Notes: generated by a model from the sequence alone, not told the origin. Shown: positions 54,837 through 64,000, numbered from the stretch's first letter. The stretch is 64,000 bases of DNA from Halalkalibacter sp. APA_J-10(15) (GCF_023017105.1 NZ_JALKEV010000009.1:62001-126000); one strand, 5' to 3'. A program made the numbers and translations.

Positions 54837-55886
54837 TTAATCTTCTTTAAATGTTGATTTTATTAAATCGACAGGTAAGTCTTCTACTTCATGCTTTTTC
54901 ACTCGACCCATTAATTCATCAGCTGCGTCTTGTGGCCTTACATGCTCAAAAAGAACACGGTATAGCGCTGTCGTGATCGGCATATCCACTTGTAGTTTCG
55001 TAGCAAGTTCATATGCAGCCTGAGTAGTACGAACCCCCTCGACTACCATACCCATTTCATTAAGAACATCCTCTAATGTTTTGCCTCTACCTAACATCAA
55101 ACCTGCTCGGAAGTTTCTGGAATGAACACTTGTACACGTGACAATTAAATCTCCAAGCCCTGATAGGCCAGCAAATGTCATTGGGTTGGCACCAAGCTTC
55201 ATACCAATACGCGCAATTTCTGTTAATCCACGTGTCATAATAGCAGCCGTAGAATTATCTCCTAACTTAAGCCCTTCCGTTAAGCCGCAAACAAGTGCAA
55301 TAATATTTTTAAGAGCTCCACCGATTTCAACCCCGATCAAATCAGGATTTGTATAAACACGAAAATGCTGATTGAAGAACAAATCCTGAGTATATTTAGA
55401 GGCTTGTTCACTATGCGAGGATACTGTAACAGTAGTTGGTTGCCTTCTGCTTACTTCCTCAGCATGACTTGGCCCTGATAAAACAACAACATGTTCTAGA
55501 AATGATGAGTTATACATTTCCTCTTCAATCATTTCTGATATACGTTTATGAGATCCAGGCTCAATTCCTTTACTTGCGTGAATAATCGTTACCTTGCTTT
55601 GAAGCTTTTCAACCATTTGTTGGATCGTTGTACGAATTGCTTTTGTTGGGACGACCAAAACAACCACTTCAGTACCTTCAAGCGCTTCTTCCATCTTTTC
55701 GTAAGCTCTAATTTGTTCAGGTAAGGAAATGCCAGGTAAGTATTGATTATTTGAATGTTTAGTGTTGATTTCTTCTATTTGTTTAGCTCTTCTTCCCCAA
55801 ATTCGCACATCATGATGATTATCAGCAAGCACCATCGCTAAAGCAGTACCCCAGCTACCTGCTCCTATAACGGTTACTCGTTTCAA
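54837..55886 (-). CDS. gpsA: glycerol-3-phosphate dehydrogenase [NAD(P)+]
   Basis: Makes sn-glycerol 3-phosphate for phospholipids. The 349-residue protein has the Rossmann motif GAGSWGTALA (8-17), VLSGPSHAEEV, catalytic Lys in GGALKNIIAL, and GLSGLGDLIVTC. The likely start is a TTG at 55886, six bases after GAGGTG; a GTG at 55895 overlaps that site. The next gene upstream, plsY, uses its product. Confidence 0.95.
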   Translation of the reverse strand: MKRVTVIGAGSWGTALAMVLADNHHDVRIWGRRAKQIEEINTKHSNNQYLPGISLPEQIRAYEKMEEALEGTEVVVLVVPTKAIRTTIQQMVEKLQSKVTIIHASKGIEPGSHKRISEMIEEEMYNSSFLEHVVVLSGPSHAEEVSRRQPTTVTVSSHSEQASKYTQDLFFNQHFRVYTNPDLIGVEIGGALKNIIALVCGLTEGLKLGDNSTAAIMTRGLTEIARIGMKLGANPMTFAGLSGLGDLIVTCTSVHSRNFRAGLMLGRGKTLEDVLNEMGMVVEGVRTTQAAYELATKLQVDMPITTALYRVLFEHVRPQDAADELMGRVKKHEVEDLPVDLIKSTFKED

Positions 55887-55907
55887 ATTGTCCACCTCAA
55901 CTTTGTA

Positions 55908-56531
55908 TTATTTGTTTTTCTGACCGATTTTGCTTTCTTCTCCTGCAACTAGTCGTTTTATATTTGTTTGATGCCTCCAAATCAAGAGAACAGCTATTAC
56001 CACTGTTAAATACGTATAAGCATCTGGATATTCAAAGAAAACAACCATAAATATCGGTGTTCCAATCACAAATAAAATCGATCCTAATGAAACATATCTA
56101 GTAATGAAAATACTGCCGATAGCAATTAGCCCTGCGTATAGTGCTGGTAAAAAAACTAGTGTTGCTAGCACGCCAATCGTTGTTGCAACACCTTTTCCAC
56201 CTCGAAAACCAAAATAAATCGGCCAATTATGACCAGCTATCGCAGCAAACCCAGCTAATGCAGGGAAGACTCCGCCATCGTCAGGTGCTAACCAATGGCC
56301 AAGCCATACAGCAACAATACCTTTTGCAATATCTAAACTAAGTACTAAAATGGCTGGACCGATACCTAATACTCGTAATGTATTAGTCGCCCCTGCATTC
56401 CCACTACCATGTTGACGAATATCGACTTTTTTAATTTTTTTTGCTATTAAATAACTAAAGCTTATTGAACCAAGTAGATAACTAATGATAATAACAACGA
56501 TTAAAGAAATTGCAATGACTCCTTCTCCCAT
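55908..56531 (-). CDS. plsY: acyl-phosphate:glycerol-3-phosphate acyltransferase PlsY
   Basis: Acylates glycerol 3-phosphate at position 1 using acyl phosphate, at the membrane. The 207-residue protein has about five transmembrane helices and all three PlsY motifs: GSGNAGATNTLR, AGHNWPIYFGFRGGKGVAT (in parts AGHNWPI and GGKGVAT), and the last loop around RRYVSLGS-type SITRYVSLGSIL. In B. subtilis plsY (yneS) lies elsewhere. Here it is between der and gpsA, forming a lipid-precursor pair with gpsA. Confidence 0.93.
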   Translation of the reverse strand: MGEGVIAISLIVVIIISYLLGSISFSYLIAKKIKKVDIRQHGSGNAGATNTLRVLGIGPAILVLSLDIAKGIVAVWLGHWLAPDDGGVFPALAGFAAIAGHNWPIYFGFRGGKGVATTIGVLATLVFLPALYAGLIAIGSIFITRYVSLGSILFVIGTPIFMVVFFEYPDAYTYLTVVIAVLLIWRHQTNIKRLVAGEESKIGQKNK

Positions 56532-56545
56532 TTCATCTACTCCCT

Positions 56546-57859
56546 CTAACTATTTTTCTTTCTAGCGATAATTTTAATCGGCGTTCCTTCAAATTCAAAC
56601 GTGTCCCTTAATCGATTTTCAAGAAAACGCTCATATGAAAAGTGCATCAACTCTGGCTCATTAACAAAAAAAACAAACGTTGGAGGCTCTACTGCTACTT
56701 GAGTGACATAATTAATTTTTAAACGACGTCCTTTGTCAGTAGGTGTAGGATTCATCGCAACAGCATCCATGACCATATCATTAAGCACATTTGTAGGAAC
56801 ACGTAGATGGTGATTTTCTGACACTTTTTGAACCATCGGCAAAACCGTATGTAACCTTTGCTTCGTCATAGCTGAAACAAAAAGAATAGGAGCATATGTT
56901 AAAAAGAGCAATTCATCTCTTAATTTTTGTGTGAAATTCTGCAGGGTTTTGTCATCCTTATTTACTGCATCCCATTTATTTACAACAATGATTACTGCCC
57001 TACCTGCTTCGTGTGCATAGCCAGCAATTTTTTTATCTTGCTCAATAAGCCCTTCTTCAGCATTTATGACGACTAAAACTACATTAGAACGCTCGATTGC
57101 TTTTAAAGAACGAAGTACACTATATTTTTCAGTTGCCTCATACACTTTTCCTCGTTTTCTCATACCTGCTGTATCGATTAGTACATACTCTTGCTCATCT
57201 TGTGAAAATGCTGTATCAATTGCATCTCGGGTCGTACCAGGAATATCACTTACAATTACTCGCTCTTCTCCTAACATCGCATTGACAAGTGAAGATTTTC
57301 CAACATTCGGCCGACCAATTAATGCAATACGAATCGTGTCATCTCCATATGGATCCGAAACTTCTTCGGGAAAGTACTCAATTACCTTATCTAACAAATC
57401 ACCTAATCCAAGGCCATGAGATCCTGATATAGGATAAGGTGTGTCCATTCCTAATGAATAAAACTCATATAATTGTTCATGCATATCAGGGTTATCGATT
57501 TTGTTCACCCCTAATACAACTGGTTTATCCGAACGAAACAGCAGATTAGCTACTTCTTGATCAGCTGAGGTTACACCTTCACGACCATTAACAATAAAGA
57601 TAATAACATCCGCTTCTTTTATAGCGAGTTCTGCTTGCGCTCTCATCTGTACAAGCAATGGCTCTTCTCCAAGCTCGATTCCTCCTGTATCGATCACATT
57701 AAATTCTCTATTTAACCATTCTGCTTTACTGTATATTCGATCACGGGTAACACCCGGCATATCTTCTACAATAGCAATTCTTTCGCCGATCACTCGGTTA
57801 AAGATTGTTGACTTTCCAACATTAGGTCTTCCAACAATAGCGACAACTGGATTGGACAT
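56546..57859 (-). CDS. der: GTPase Der (ribosome biogenesis)
   Basis: Essential tandem GTPase needed for 50S assembly. The 437-residue protein has two G domains, each starting GRPNVGKS (about 9-16 and 182-189), with DTGGIE and DTAGMRKRG as switch II motifs and NKID and NKWD as G4, then a KH-like C-terminal domain (about 350-437). The ATG at 57859 gives the B. subtilis N-terminus; a GTG nine bases upstream is the alternative. Confidence 0.96.
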   Translation of the reverse strand: MSNPVVAIVGRPNVGKSTIFNRVIGERIAIVEDMPGVTRDRIYSKAEWLNREFNVIDTGGIELGEEPLLVQMRAQAELAIKEADVIIFIVNGREGVTSADQEVANLLFRSDKPVVLGVNKIDNPDMHEQLYEFYSLGMDTPYPISGSHGLGLGDLLDKVIEYFPEEVSDPYGDDTIRIALIGRPNVGKSSLVNAMLGEERVIVSDIPGTTRDAIDTAFSQDEQEYVLIDTAGMRKRGKVYEATEKYSVLRSLKAIERSNVVLVVINAEEGLIEQDKKIAGYAHEAGRAVIIVVNKWDAVNKDDKTLQNFTQKLRDELLFLTYAPILFVSAMTKQRLHTVLPMVQKVSENHHLRVPTNVLNDMVMDAVAMNPTPTDKGRRLKINYVTQVAVEPPTFVFFVNEPELMHFSYERFLENRLRDTFEFEGTPIKIIARKKNS

Positions 57860-57898
57860 ACTTGCCACAACCTTTCTATTTAATAATTGACAACCTAT

Positions 57899-58525
57899 TT
57901 ATTTTAGCTGATTTCCTGCATATTGTCGACCGCTTCTCGGAACAGGTTGATTTTTTAAGAATGAAGACATCCATGAAATGATTATTCGTATCATGAAACC
58001 GACTCCAAACAAGGAAGTCGTTATGAATAGAACATCAAAGAAATAGAGATTTCCAATAGCTTGATCTTGATCATAAAATGGAGTTAAAGACAGTAAATAC
58101 TCACCATGTATAAGTCCGGAAACAGACAGAATATAACGTTTTTTTAAAGTTGATGTTAAGAAATAACAAATAACAACAACTAGACAAGCTAACATCCACC
58201 TGCTGTCAATAAATGCAATGACCGGATCATAAATAAGCATTAGACGAAAACCAGCAAAGCATGCTGATACAGTCAAAGACATAAACAGAAAATAAAAATA
58301 CTTTTCTTGTCTCCTTAATGTCTGTACATAAAAATATAGAAAAAAAGCAGAGCCTATGTAAACTAAATGATAAGATGTGTTCATAATTGAAACCTCAATC
58401 GGTAAAAGAATGAGAATGAGTAAAATGCTACACCCCATCCAAAAGCGTATCTTCAAACTAGAAGCAAAAAATGTGAACACACCCCAAAAAATCCAACCAA
58501 ACCAATAAACGAAAATACCATCCAT
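57899..58525 (-). CDS. yphA: YphA-like membrane protein
   Basis: A 208-residue protein with about six transmembrane helices and short loops, ending in a basic tail (SGRQYAGNQLK). No motif is recognised. B. subtilis yphA lies between ypfD and the der/gpsA genes, as here. Function unknown. The name is based on position and topology. Confidence 0.65.
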   Translation of the reverse strand: MDGIFVYWFGWIFWGVFTFFASSLKIRFWMGCSILLILILLPIEVSIMNTSYHLVYIGSAFFLYFYVQTLRRQEKYFYFLFMSLTVSACFAGFRLMLIYDPVIAFIDSRWMLACLVVVICYFLTSTLKKRYILSVSGLIHGEYLLSLTPFYDQDQAIGNLYFFDVLFITTSLFGVGFMIRIIISWMSSFLKNQPVPRSGRQYAGNQLK

Positions 58526-58610
58526 AATTAAACCACCTCAAATTCATTATGGACGAATCTCCATTAAATCATCCGTTTAGATAGTACTATTCTATTTATT
58601 TTTCCTCATA

Positions 58611-58652
58611 AAAAAAGGAGAGATAGGGTTCTACCGCTATCAACTCCTTTTT
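58611..58652 (-). terminator. terminator of the rpsA-like gene
   Basis: AAAAAGGAG pairs with CTCCTTTTT, with an inner GATAG/CTATC helix. On the minus strand seven T follow the stem. It lies eight bases past the stop codon. Confidence 0.85.
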
Positions 58653-58659
58653 ACTCTTT

Positions 58660-59817
58660 TTATTTTTTATATTTATCTAGTTTATTCCCGATCATATCTC
58701 CTAATGAAAATCCAGAAGGTTCATCATTTTGCTGTGCCTCGTATTGTTTGTAGTCTTCATCGTCTTGTTCATCTTCCTCTAATAAAGCACGAATACTTAA
58801 AGAAATTCGCTTTTCATCGATATTCACATCGAGAACTTTCACTTGTACCGTTTCTCCTTCAGTTAATACCTCAGAAGGGGTTCCGATATGCCGATTTGCG
58901 ATTTGAGAGATATGAACGAGGCCTTCTACTCCAGGTGCGAGCTCGATAAACGCTCCAAAATGAACAAGTCTTCTCACAACGCCTTCTAACACATCGCCAA
59001 CGGCTACTTTACCAGAAAAAGATTCCCAAGGACCAGGAAGTGTATCTTTAATTGATAATGAAATCCGTTCACTGTCGACATCAACTGAAAGGACTTTGAC
59101 TTTCACCGTATCCCCTTCAGCTACTACATCTGATGGATCTTCTACACGATGATGAGCTAATTGTGAAATATGTACAAGACCATCAACTCCACCTACATCA
59201 ATAAATGCACCAAATGATGTTAAGCGCTGTACTTTCCCTTCAACCACATCTCCTTCTTTTAAAGAACTCAATGCATCTTTTTTCAAACGCTCTAAGTCTT
59301 CATCCAAAACAGCTCGTTGAGAAAGAATTAACTTATTGTTTTCTTGATCAATTTCCGAAACCTTTAAGCGTAGTGTACGTCCTTTATAATCAGAGAAGTC
59401 TTCTACATAATGTCTTTCGACTAATGAAGCTGGTATAAAGCCACGAACACCTAAATCAACAACAAGTCCACCTTTTACAACTTCAGCAACTTCCACTTCT
59501 AAGATGTCGCCTGATTCATAGGCTTTTTGCAGGTCATCCCATGCTTTTTCAGCTAAGACAGCTCGTTTAGAGAGAATTAGCTCGTCATCTTCGAGCTTAA
59601 TCACTTTTAATTCAATCTGATCATCAACTGACAAAACATCACTTACTTTTTCTACATGTAAACTTGAAAGCTCGCTAATTGGAATAATTCCATCAACTTT
59701 AAATCCGACATCGACAAACGCTTGTTTATCTTCGACCTTTGTTACTTTACCTGTAACAACTTCACCTATAGATAAAGATTTCATCTCTGCCATTTCGTTG
59801 TTCATTTCTTCGACCAT
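58660..59817 (-). CDS. ypfD: 30S ribosomal protein S1 homologue
   Basis: A 385-residue RNA-binding protein with four S1 domains (each about 70 residues: GEVVTGKVTKVEDKQAFVDVGF, GDILEVEVAEVVKGGLVVDLGVRGF, GDVVEGKVQRLTSFGAFIDVGGVDG and GDVLEGVVRRLVHFGAFIEL begin them, quoted in part). The C-terminus is acidic and then basic. Low-GC Gram-positives have this shorter S1, which lacks the ribosome-binding first two domains of E. coli S1. GGAGG precedes the ATG. It follows plsC and cmk, as S1 genes often follow cmk. Confidence 0.93.
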   Translation of the reverse strand: MVEEMNNEMAEMKSLSIGEVVTGKVTKVEDKQAFVDVGFKVDGIIPISELSSLHVEKVSDVLSVDDQIELKVIKLEDDELILSKRAVLAEKAWDDLQKAYESGDILEVEVAEVVKGGLVVDLGVRGFIPASLVERHYVEDFSDYKGRTLRLKVSEIDQENNKLILSQRAVLDEDLERLKKDALSSLKEGDVVEGKVQRLTSFGAFIDVGGVDGLVHISQLAHHRVEDPSDVVAEGDTVKVKVLSVDVDSERISLSIKDTLPGPWESFSGKVAVGDVLEGVVRRLVHFGAFIELAPGVEGLVHISQIANRHIGTPSEVLTEGETVQVKVLDVNIDEKRISLSIRALLEEDEQDDEDYKQYEAQQNDEPSGFSLGDMIGNKLDKYKK

Positions 59818-59910
59818 TGACTTTTGCCTCCTTCATTACTCGCCGTCTACTTACGGTTATTTTCAACTTATTTAAAATCTTTCACACTAGCGAAAGAATT
59901 TGAATAACAA

Positions 59911-60492
59911 TTACTGATGTTCATTTATCAAATTTTGAATTTCAGCCATAATTATCGCAGTTGCTTCTTCAGCAGAGCCTCTAGTCTCTTTTAATTCTGA
60001 AAAATCAATAGGCTCACCATAAACTAGCTTAAGTCTACCTCTAAACTTATATGGCCCAATAATAGCACTAGGGATTACGGTAGCATTAGTACGTAACGCA
60101 AAAAAACCAGCTCCTGCTAATCCTTTTTGTAATTGACCGTTTTTGCTTCTAGTTCCTTCAGGAAAAAGCCCTACTATTTCATTGTTCTTTATTAATGTCA
60201 TAGCTGTGCGCAATGCTTGCTTATCACTCATCCCACGACGAATTGGGAATGCGTGTAATTTCGGGAGCAACCATTTTAGTATAGGCTTTTCAAATAGCTC
60301 CTTCTTTGCCATATAATGCACGTTTCTGTCTAAGTAGCTTCCTAGTAAAGGCGGATCTAAATTGTTAATATGGTTACAACAAAGCAACACTCCTCCATCT
60401 TTAGGAATATTTTCACGTCCAATTACTTCTACTTTATACGAACTTGAGAGAAACAACAAACAAATACGCTTGCCGAATTGGTACATACTCAT
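59911..60492 (-). CDS. plsC: 1-acyl-sn-glycerol-3-phosphate acyltransferase
   Basis: Second acylation step to phosphatidic acid. The 193-residue protein has the HX4D motif NHINNLD (His41, Asp46), the FPEGTRS motif, and the VIPSAIIG segment. A short hydrophobic N-terminus suggests membrane association. The ATG overlaps the cmk stop as ATGA. B. subtilis has no plsC at this locus, but cmk-plsC-rpsA is common in other Firmicutes. Confidence 0.94.
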   Translation of the reverse strand: MSMYQFGKRICLLFLSSSYKVEVIGRENIPKDGGVLLCCNHINNLDPPLLGSYLDRNVHYMAKKELFEKPILKWLLPKLHAFPIRRGMSDKQALRTAMTLIKNNEIVGLFPEGTRSKNGQLQKGLAGAGFFALRTNATVIPSAIIGPYKFRGRLKLVYGEPIDFSELKETRGSAEEATAIIMAEIQNLINEHQ

Positions 60493-61154
60493 ATTGATGC
60501 TCTCTCCTTCACAAGGTTTAAAATTTGTTTTACTACAGCATCTATTGTAAGTGAAGTGGTGTCCACTTCAATAGCACTTTCAGCTTTTTTTAAAGGAGCA
60601 AATTCTCTAGTTGAGTCTAACTCATCACGTTTAGCAATTTCTTGAACTAATTGCGCGTAATCGATAGTCTCCCCTTTAGCTATTAATTCTTCATAACGCC
60701 TTTTAGCACGTTCTTCAACGGATGCCGTTAAAAATATTTTTAAATCGGCATTTGGTAATACGTGTGTTCCAATATCACGTCCATCTAAAACAACTTGCCC
60801 TTCTTTTGCCAGTTGCCTTTGGCGTTGTACCATTTCATGCCGTACTATTTCATGCTGTGCTACTATAGAAACGTTCGCAGTTATGGAAGACGAACGTATA
60901 TCTGACGTAATATCCTCACCATTTAATAGTACAGTAGTGACACACTTTTCATTTTTTAATTCAATCTCTAACTTATTTAATAAATTTAATAATGCCTTTC
61001 CATCTTCTAAGGTTACATTTTCCTGTAACGCCGCATACGTCAATGAGCGATACATAGCACCAGTATCAATATATAAATACGATAATGACTCTGCTACTAA
61101 TTTAGCAACTGTACTTTTACCTGCTCCTGCAGGTCCATCGATGGCTATATTCAT
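60489..61154 (-). CDS. cmk: cytidylate kinase
   Basis: Phosphorylates CMP and dCMP. The 221-residue P-loop kinase has GPAGAGKST (7-15), DTGAMYRSLTYAAL, VVLDGRDIGTHVLPNADLKIFL (in parts DGRDIGT and ADLKIFL), and the lid ERAKRRYEE. The ATG at 61154 is eight bases after GGAAGGTG; the frame extends 27 bases upstream. First gene of cmk-plsC. Confidence 0.96.
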   Translation of the reverse strand: MNIAIDGPAGAGKSTVAKLVAESLSYLYIDTGAMYRSLTYAALQENVTLEDGKALLNLLNKLEIELKNEKCVTTVLLNGEDITSDIRSSSITANVSIVAQHEIVRHEMVQRQRQLAKEGQVVLDGRDIGTHVLPNADLKIFLTASVEERAKRRYEELIAKGETIDYAQLVQEIAKRDELDSTREFAPLKKAESAIEVDTTSLTIDAVVKQILNLVKERASI

Positions 61155-61253
61155 CTCGACTACACCTTCCAACAATAACAACCATATATTTTAATAAGGT
61201 TAATTTTATCACAATCTTATATGCTTGGTCTAATGAAGAATACAAAATTGGAA

Positions 61254-61922
61254 TTATATTCTGTTTTTTCTTCGTTGCTCTAACTGTTTTTCAAAGCAAT
61301 ATCGAACGATCGTTTGACTTTCTTCTTTAGAAATTGATAGAAACTGTAGCGATACACGCTTTCCTATATTCCCCTTTATCGGTATAACTCTTATAATTTT
61401 GCTCAATGTTTGTATGTAAACTAACTCCCCTGAGTTCATATGTAAAGCGATCCATAGATTTACTTCACCATGCTCAGGAAATGGGTGATCTTCTTGTAAC
61501 ACTACGGCACAACCTCCGCCACTTAAATCCCATGTTACAGAACGAAGAGGCTCATATTTGTTGTCTGTTGGATAAACAACAACATCAACCGCTTCTTCTA
61601 CTCTAACATAATTACGGCGCTGTGTTCGGATGTAATTTTCTTTTCCTGGATCTTTTAACAATAAAACGGGTACGTTGAACTTTATTCTACCGACAATTTC
61701 CGTATTTAGCATATAGACAGCATCATCTTTTCCAACAAACGTAGCATGAAACTCAGTGCCCTCTAAAAAAAAACTCTGCTTGTTCGTTTCTTCATCTATT
61801 GGATAATCAACAACTAAGTGAGAATCATGATAATCAACAATTCGACAACGAAACTTTCTATTTTGTTGATTTTCTGCTTTGATTGATATTTCTAATATAA
61901 GAACCGTACCTACTTCAATCAT
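61254..61922 (-). CDS. motI: c-di-GMP-binding flagellar brake protein (PilZ)
   Basis: A YpfA/DgrA/MotI-type protein that, on binding c-di-GMP, disengages the flagellar stator. The 222-residue sequence has an N-terminal YcgR-like beta domain (1-95) and a C-terminal PilZ domain with the RxxxR motif at Arg103-Arg107 (RRNYVR) and D-x-S-x-x-G at 132-137 (DLSGGG). GGAGGGG precedes the ATG at 61922. B. subtilis ypfA stands at the same place. It fits with cheR in indicating motility. Confidence 0.92.
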   Translation of the reverse strand: MIEVGTVLILEISIKAENQQNRKFRCRIVDYHDSHLVVDYPIDEETNKQSFFLEGTEFHATFVGKDDAVYMLNTEIVGRIKFNVPVLLLKDPGKENYIRTQRRNYVRVEEAVDVVVYPTDNKYEPLRSVTWDLSGGGCAVVLQEDHPFPEHGEVNLWIALHMNSGELVYIQTLSKIIRVIPIKGNIGKRVSLQFLSISKEESQTIVRYCFEKQLEQRRKNRI

Positions 61923-62024
61923 AAATACCCCTCCTGTAAATACCGCTACTTTCATTTCTTATCTATTATGACATGAATGAGTCAAAAGTAACACCTTTCC
62001 GATCGATTATACATACCCTTTATC

Positions 62025-62063
62025 CTATAAAAAAGTGGAAGGGGGTACTTTATCCCCCCTTCC
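62025..62063 (-). terminator. terminator of sleB-ypeB
   Basis: GGAAGGGGG (62037-62045) pairs with CCCCCTTCC (62055-62063). On the minus strand ACTTTTTT follows. It lies 12 bases after the ypeB stop. Confidence 0.88.
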
Positions 62064-62074
62064 GCTTATCTTTT

Positions 62075-63427
62075 TTAAGAGAAATCATATACTGGCTCCG
62101 CCTGTTCTAGCATTTCAACCTTCTCTTCTTCACCATCCTCTGCGTTAATAAAAATCCGATACGTATTATTATCAATTACACCAAAGAACTCATAGCATAA
62201 TACTTCTTCCCCTAAATCATTCTCAATAACTGCAATATGATCCTCCATAATTTCAAGTTGTGGATTAACGTTATCTAACGCTTCCTCCATTGAAATTTCT
62301 GGATCTGGAATATCCCTTTCCTTATGGTTAATTAGATAACTGATGGCGTGATAACCTAATATATCATTGTCATCCAGTGCTACCTCAAGGGTAATTTGGT
62401 CTGGATAAATACGTACATTGTCTTCTAAATGTACGTATTCCAGTACAGCCAAAGAATTGTATTGCTTACTATCAACTAACTGCATTGAAGATTTATCTTG
62501 CTTTCTTAGAAATTTAGAACCAGCTTCAGCTGCTTCGTTTAAACTTTTGTTCGTTTCTGAAACCTGACGATCTTGAAGAAACCATAATGGCTCTCCACCA
62601 TAAACACTCATGTCCATATAGTAATTTGAACCATGGTTAGGATCATTTACAACGATTGAGTATGCAGGATACTCTAATCCATTACCAGTTTTGGAAATGT
62701 CCACTTCGGTTTGTTCATTCATATTTAGGAAGGACAACGCCTTATCTTTCGCTTCCTCTTCTGAAATTTCTTTCCCTTCTTCAAGAGCCCTTTTTAATTC
62801 TCCATTTAGATCATCAATGGCGGCTAAACTTACTCCCCAATCTGTTTCACTATAACCCTCTACCGCTTTATTCATGACTTCAAAATTTGTAACGACTTCA
62901 TTTTCTTTCGCTTCCTCTGTTTGCTCAAGCGCTTGTTCAACATCTAACCAACGTCCATCTTGCTGTAACATCAATGCTTGTGCTTTTCTTAGTTCTTGTC
63001 GAATCTCTTTAGAGTAATCATAAAACTTTTCAAGTGTTTCATATTCCTCATCTGTTAAAGGCTCCTTGTCCAGATCTCTTATCGATGTCCGATAAGAAAA
63101 ACGCCCCATTTTAAACAGAAACTCTTCCGTTTTACCTATATCAACAAAATTTAAAGGGAGCTGTCCGATCATTTCATGTGCTAGACTTGTCACACGCCAA
63201 ATCTCTGCTAAAGCAGGCGTTAACTGTCTTCTTGTATTCATGGCTAAACTAGCTCCTAATTGATCTTCAATTTGATCTATATAATAGGCTAATTCATGAA
63301 AAGCTCGTTGGTAATTATTCTCTGCTTGTATTTGTAAAGTTTGGCCTTGAGTTTGTTGTTGATATCCCCAAATACCCGTTGAAACTAAAGCGATAGCTAA
63401 TAGACCAATAATAAGATTCTTTGCCAT
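62075..63427 (-). CDS. ypeB: germination protein YpeB
   Basis: Spore protein that protects and stabilises the cortex-lytic enzyme SleB. The 450-residue protein has an uncleaved-type N-terminal membrane anchor (about 4-22), a helical YpeB_N domain (about 35-200), and C-terminal PepSY repeats (SEEEAKDKALSFLN, and SMEEALDNVNPQLE). The ATG at 63427 follows GGAGGTG. It is the second gene after sleB, 18 bases apart, and is probably SigG-controlled as in B. subtilis. It is strongly acidic. Confidence 0.94.
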   Translation of the reverse strand: MAKNLIIGLLAIALVSTGIWGYQQQTQGQTLQIQAENNYQRAFHELAYYIDQIEDQLGASLAMNTRRQLTPALAEIWRVTSLAHEMIGQLPLNFVDIGKTEEFLFKMGRFSYRTSIRDLDKEPLTDEEYETLEKFYDYSKEIRQELRKAQALMLQQDGRWLDVEQALEQTEEAKENEVVTNFEVMNKAVEGYSETDWGVSLAAIDDLNGELKRALEEGKEISEEEAKDKALSFLNMNEQTEVDISKTGNGLEYPAYSIVVNDPNHGSNYYMDMSVYGGEPLWFLQDRQVSETNKSLNEAAEAGSKFLRKQDKSSMQLVDSKQYNSLAVLEYVHLEDNVRIYPDQITLEVALDDNDILGYHAISYLINHKERDIPDPEISMEEALDNVNPQLEIMEDHIAVIENDLGEEVLCYEFFGVIDNNTYRIFINAEDGEEEKVEMLEQAEPVYDFS

Positions 63428-63445
63428 ACTTTTCACCTCCAAAGA

Positions 63446-64000
63446 TTAATGACAGAAAATGTGCTTCCCGATACGTTTAATTTGCGGTCTGCTCCAAATC
63501 CATCCAGATGTGGCTGTATCAGGATTGAAATAGTAAATAGCGTTTCCGGTTGGATCCTGGCCATTTAATGCATCTAAAACCGCTCTTCGCGCTGTTTCAT
63601 CAGGGTCCATATATATTTGTCCATCTGCAACAGCAGTAAATGCCCGTGGCTCAAAAATAACACCTGAAACCGTATTAGGGAAAATTGGACTATTTACACG
63701 ATTGATAATGACAGCAGCAACGGCAACCTGGCCAATATATGGCTCACCACGTGCCTCTCCATAAACGGCTTGCGCCATAATTTGAATGTCATTATCAGAG
63801 TAACCAGGGGGAACATTATCGGCTTTTTGAATATTTGCTTCATTATCCTGTTCCTCTGGTACCTCTTCATATGGAACCGGTTCTTCAGGTATTGGTTGTT
63901 CTTCAGGAATTGGTTCCTCTGTCGGTGCTGCTTCTTCACCTGCTGGTTCCTCTTGTTGAGCAGGGGGCTCCTGATCAGGAGGTGATGGAGCTGGCTCCTC
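63446..64000 (-). CDS. sleB: spore cortex-lytic enzyme SleB, C-terminal part (partial)
   Basis: The gene runs out of the right edge; 184 codons before the stop are visible. The C-terminal 115 residues form the Hydrolase_2 lytic transglycosylase domain: MAQAVYGEARGEPYIGQVAVAA (in parts YGEARGE with catalytic Glu), INRVNSPIFPNTV, and YYFNPDTATSGWIWSRPQ. Before it lies a linker of at least 60 residues of Pro-Glu-rich repeats (PIPEEQPIPEEP and similar). The N-terminal peptidoglycan-binding domain is outside the window. An ATG at 63778 is internal. It acts with YpeB to degrade cortex during germination. Confidence 0.92.
   Translation of the reverse strand, partial: EEPAPSPPDQEPPAQQEEPAGEEAAPTEEPIPEEQPIPEEPVPYEEVPEEQDNEANIQKADNVPPGYSDNDIQIMAQAVYGEARGEPYIGQVAVAAVIINRVNSPIFPNTVSGVIFEPRAFTAVADGQIYMDPDETARRAVLDALNGQDPTGNAIYYFNPDTATSGWIWSRPQIKRIGKHIFCH

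Overview
This window is a stretch of core chromosome from a low-GC, endospore-forming, motile Gram-positive bacterium of the family Bacillaceae. Gene content and order follow the Bacillus subtilis interval from ponA/nth/dnaD to sleB closely. The differences are a futalosine-type menaquinone gene cluster, an MTA/SAH-type deaminase, and acidic or P/E-rich protein tails. These recall alkaliphilic or halotolerant relatives of the Alkalihalobacillus type. That placement is an inference; no rRNA gene is present to test it. Nearly all genes lie on the minus strand. I saw no prophage, CRISPR array, tRNA, rRNA or intact transposon.

Layout from left to right. 1-9.7 kb: the 3' end of ponA (+), then dynA, ypoC, nth, dnaD, asnS, aspB, ypmB and ypmA, the last only 56 codons long. 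9.7-15.1 kb: a small plus-strand ORF, an MTA/SAH deaminase (mtaD), dinG and a TPR protein. 15.1-23 kb: panBCD with a structured leader, birA, cca, bacillithiol genes bshA and bshB1, mgsA, dapB and mazG/ypjD. 23-32 kb: a decayed YitT-family gene where B. subtilis has ypjC, a 44-bp palindromic repeat, a YugP-type protease, ypjB, ypjA, qcrABC (menaquinol:cytochrome c reductase), ypiF, ypiB, ypiA, an unknown gene resembling a catalytically dead amidohydrolase, and a probable plus-strand small RNA. 32-46 kb: the aromatic supra-operon aroC-aroB-aroH-trpEDCFBA-hisC-tyrA-aroA, preceded by cheR and ndk. 46-51.4 kb: mtrB (TRAP), hepS, menG, a UbiA-type prenyltransferase, a UbiX-type protein, mqnA and hepT. 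51.6-64 kb: spoIVA, yphF, yphE, spoVIF, gpsA, plsY, der, yphA, rpsA-like, plsC, cmk, the PilZ flagellar brake motI, ypeB and the C-terminal part of sleB.

How the genes work together. Chorismate from aroA, aroB and aroC feeds Trp (trpEDCFBA), Tyr/Phe (aroH, tyrA, hisC) and, through MqnA, menaquinone. HepS/HepT supply the side chain and MenG does the last methylation. The resulting menaquinol is the substrate of QcrABC. TRAP (mtrB) is encoded about 9.4 kb upstream of its target: the trpE leader carries eleven regularly spaced NAG triplets. A copy of the 44-bp repeat sits inside the loop of the hairpin that should act as the attenuator.

The points most worth a second look are the putative sRNA at about 31.9 kb, the repeat inside the trp attenuator, the amidohydrolase-like gene beside the sRNA, the rewired menaquinone locus (hbs and folE are missing from their usual place next to it), and two perfect tandem Spo0A boxes upstream of qcrA. 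I found no clearly new multi-gene system.
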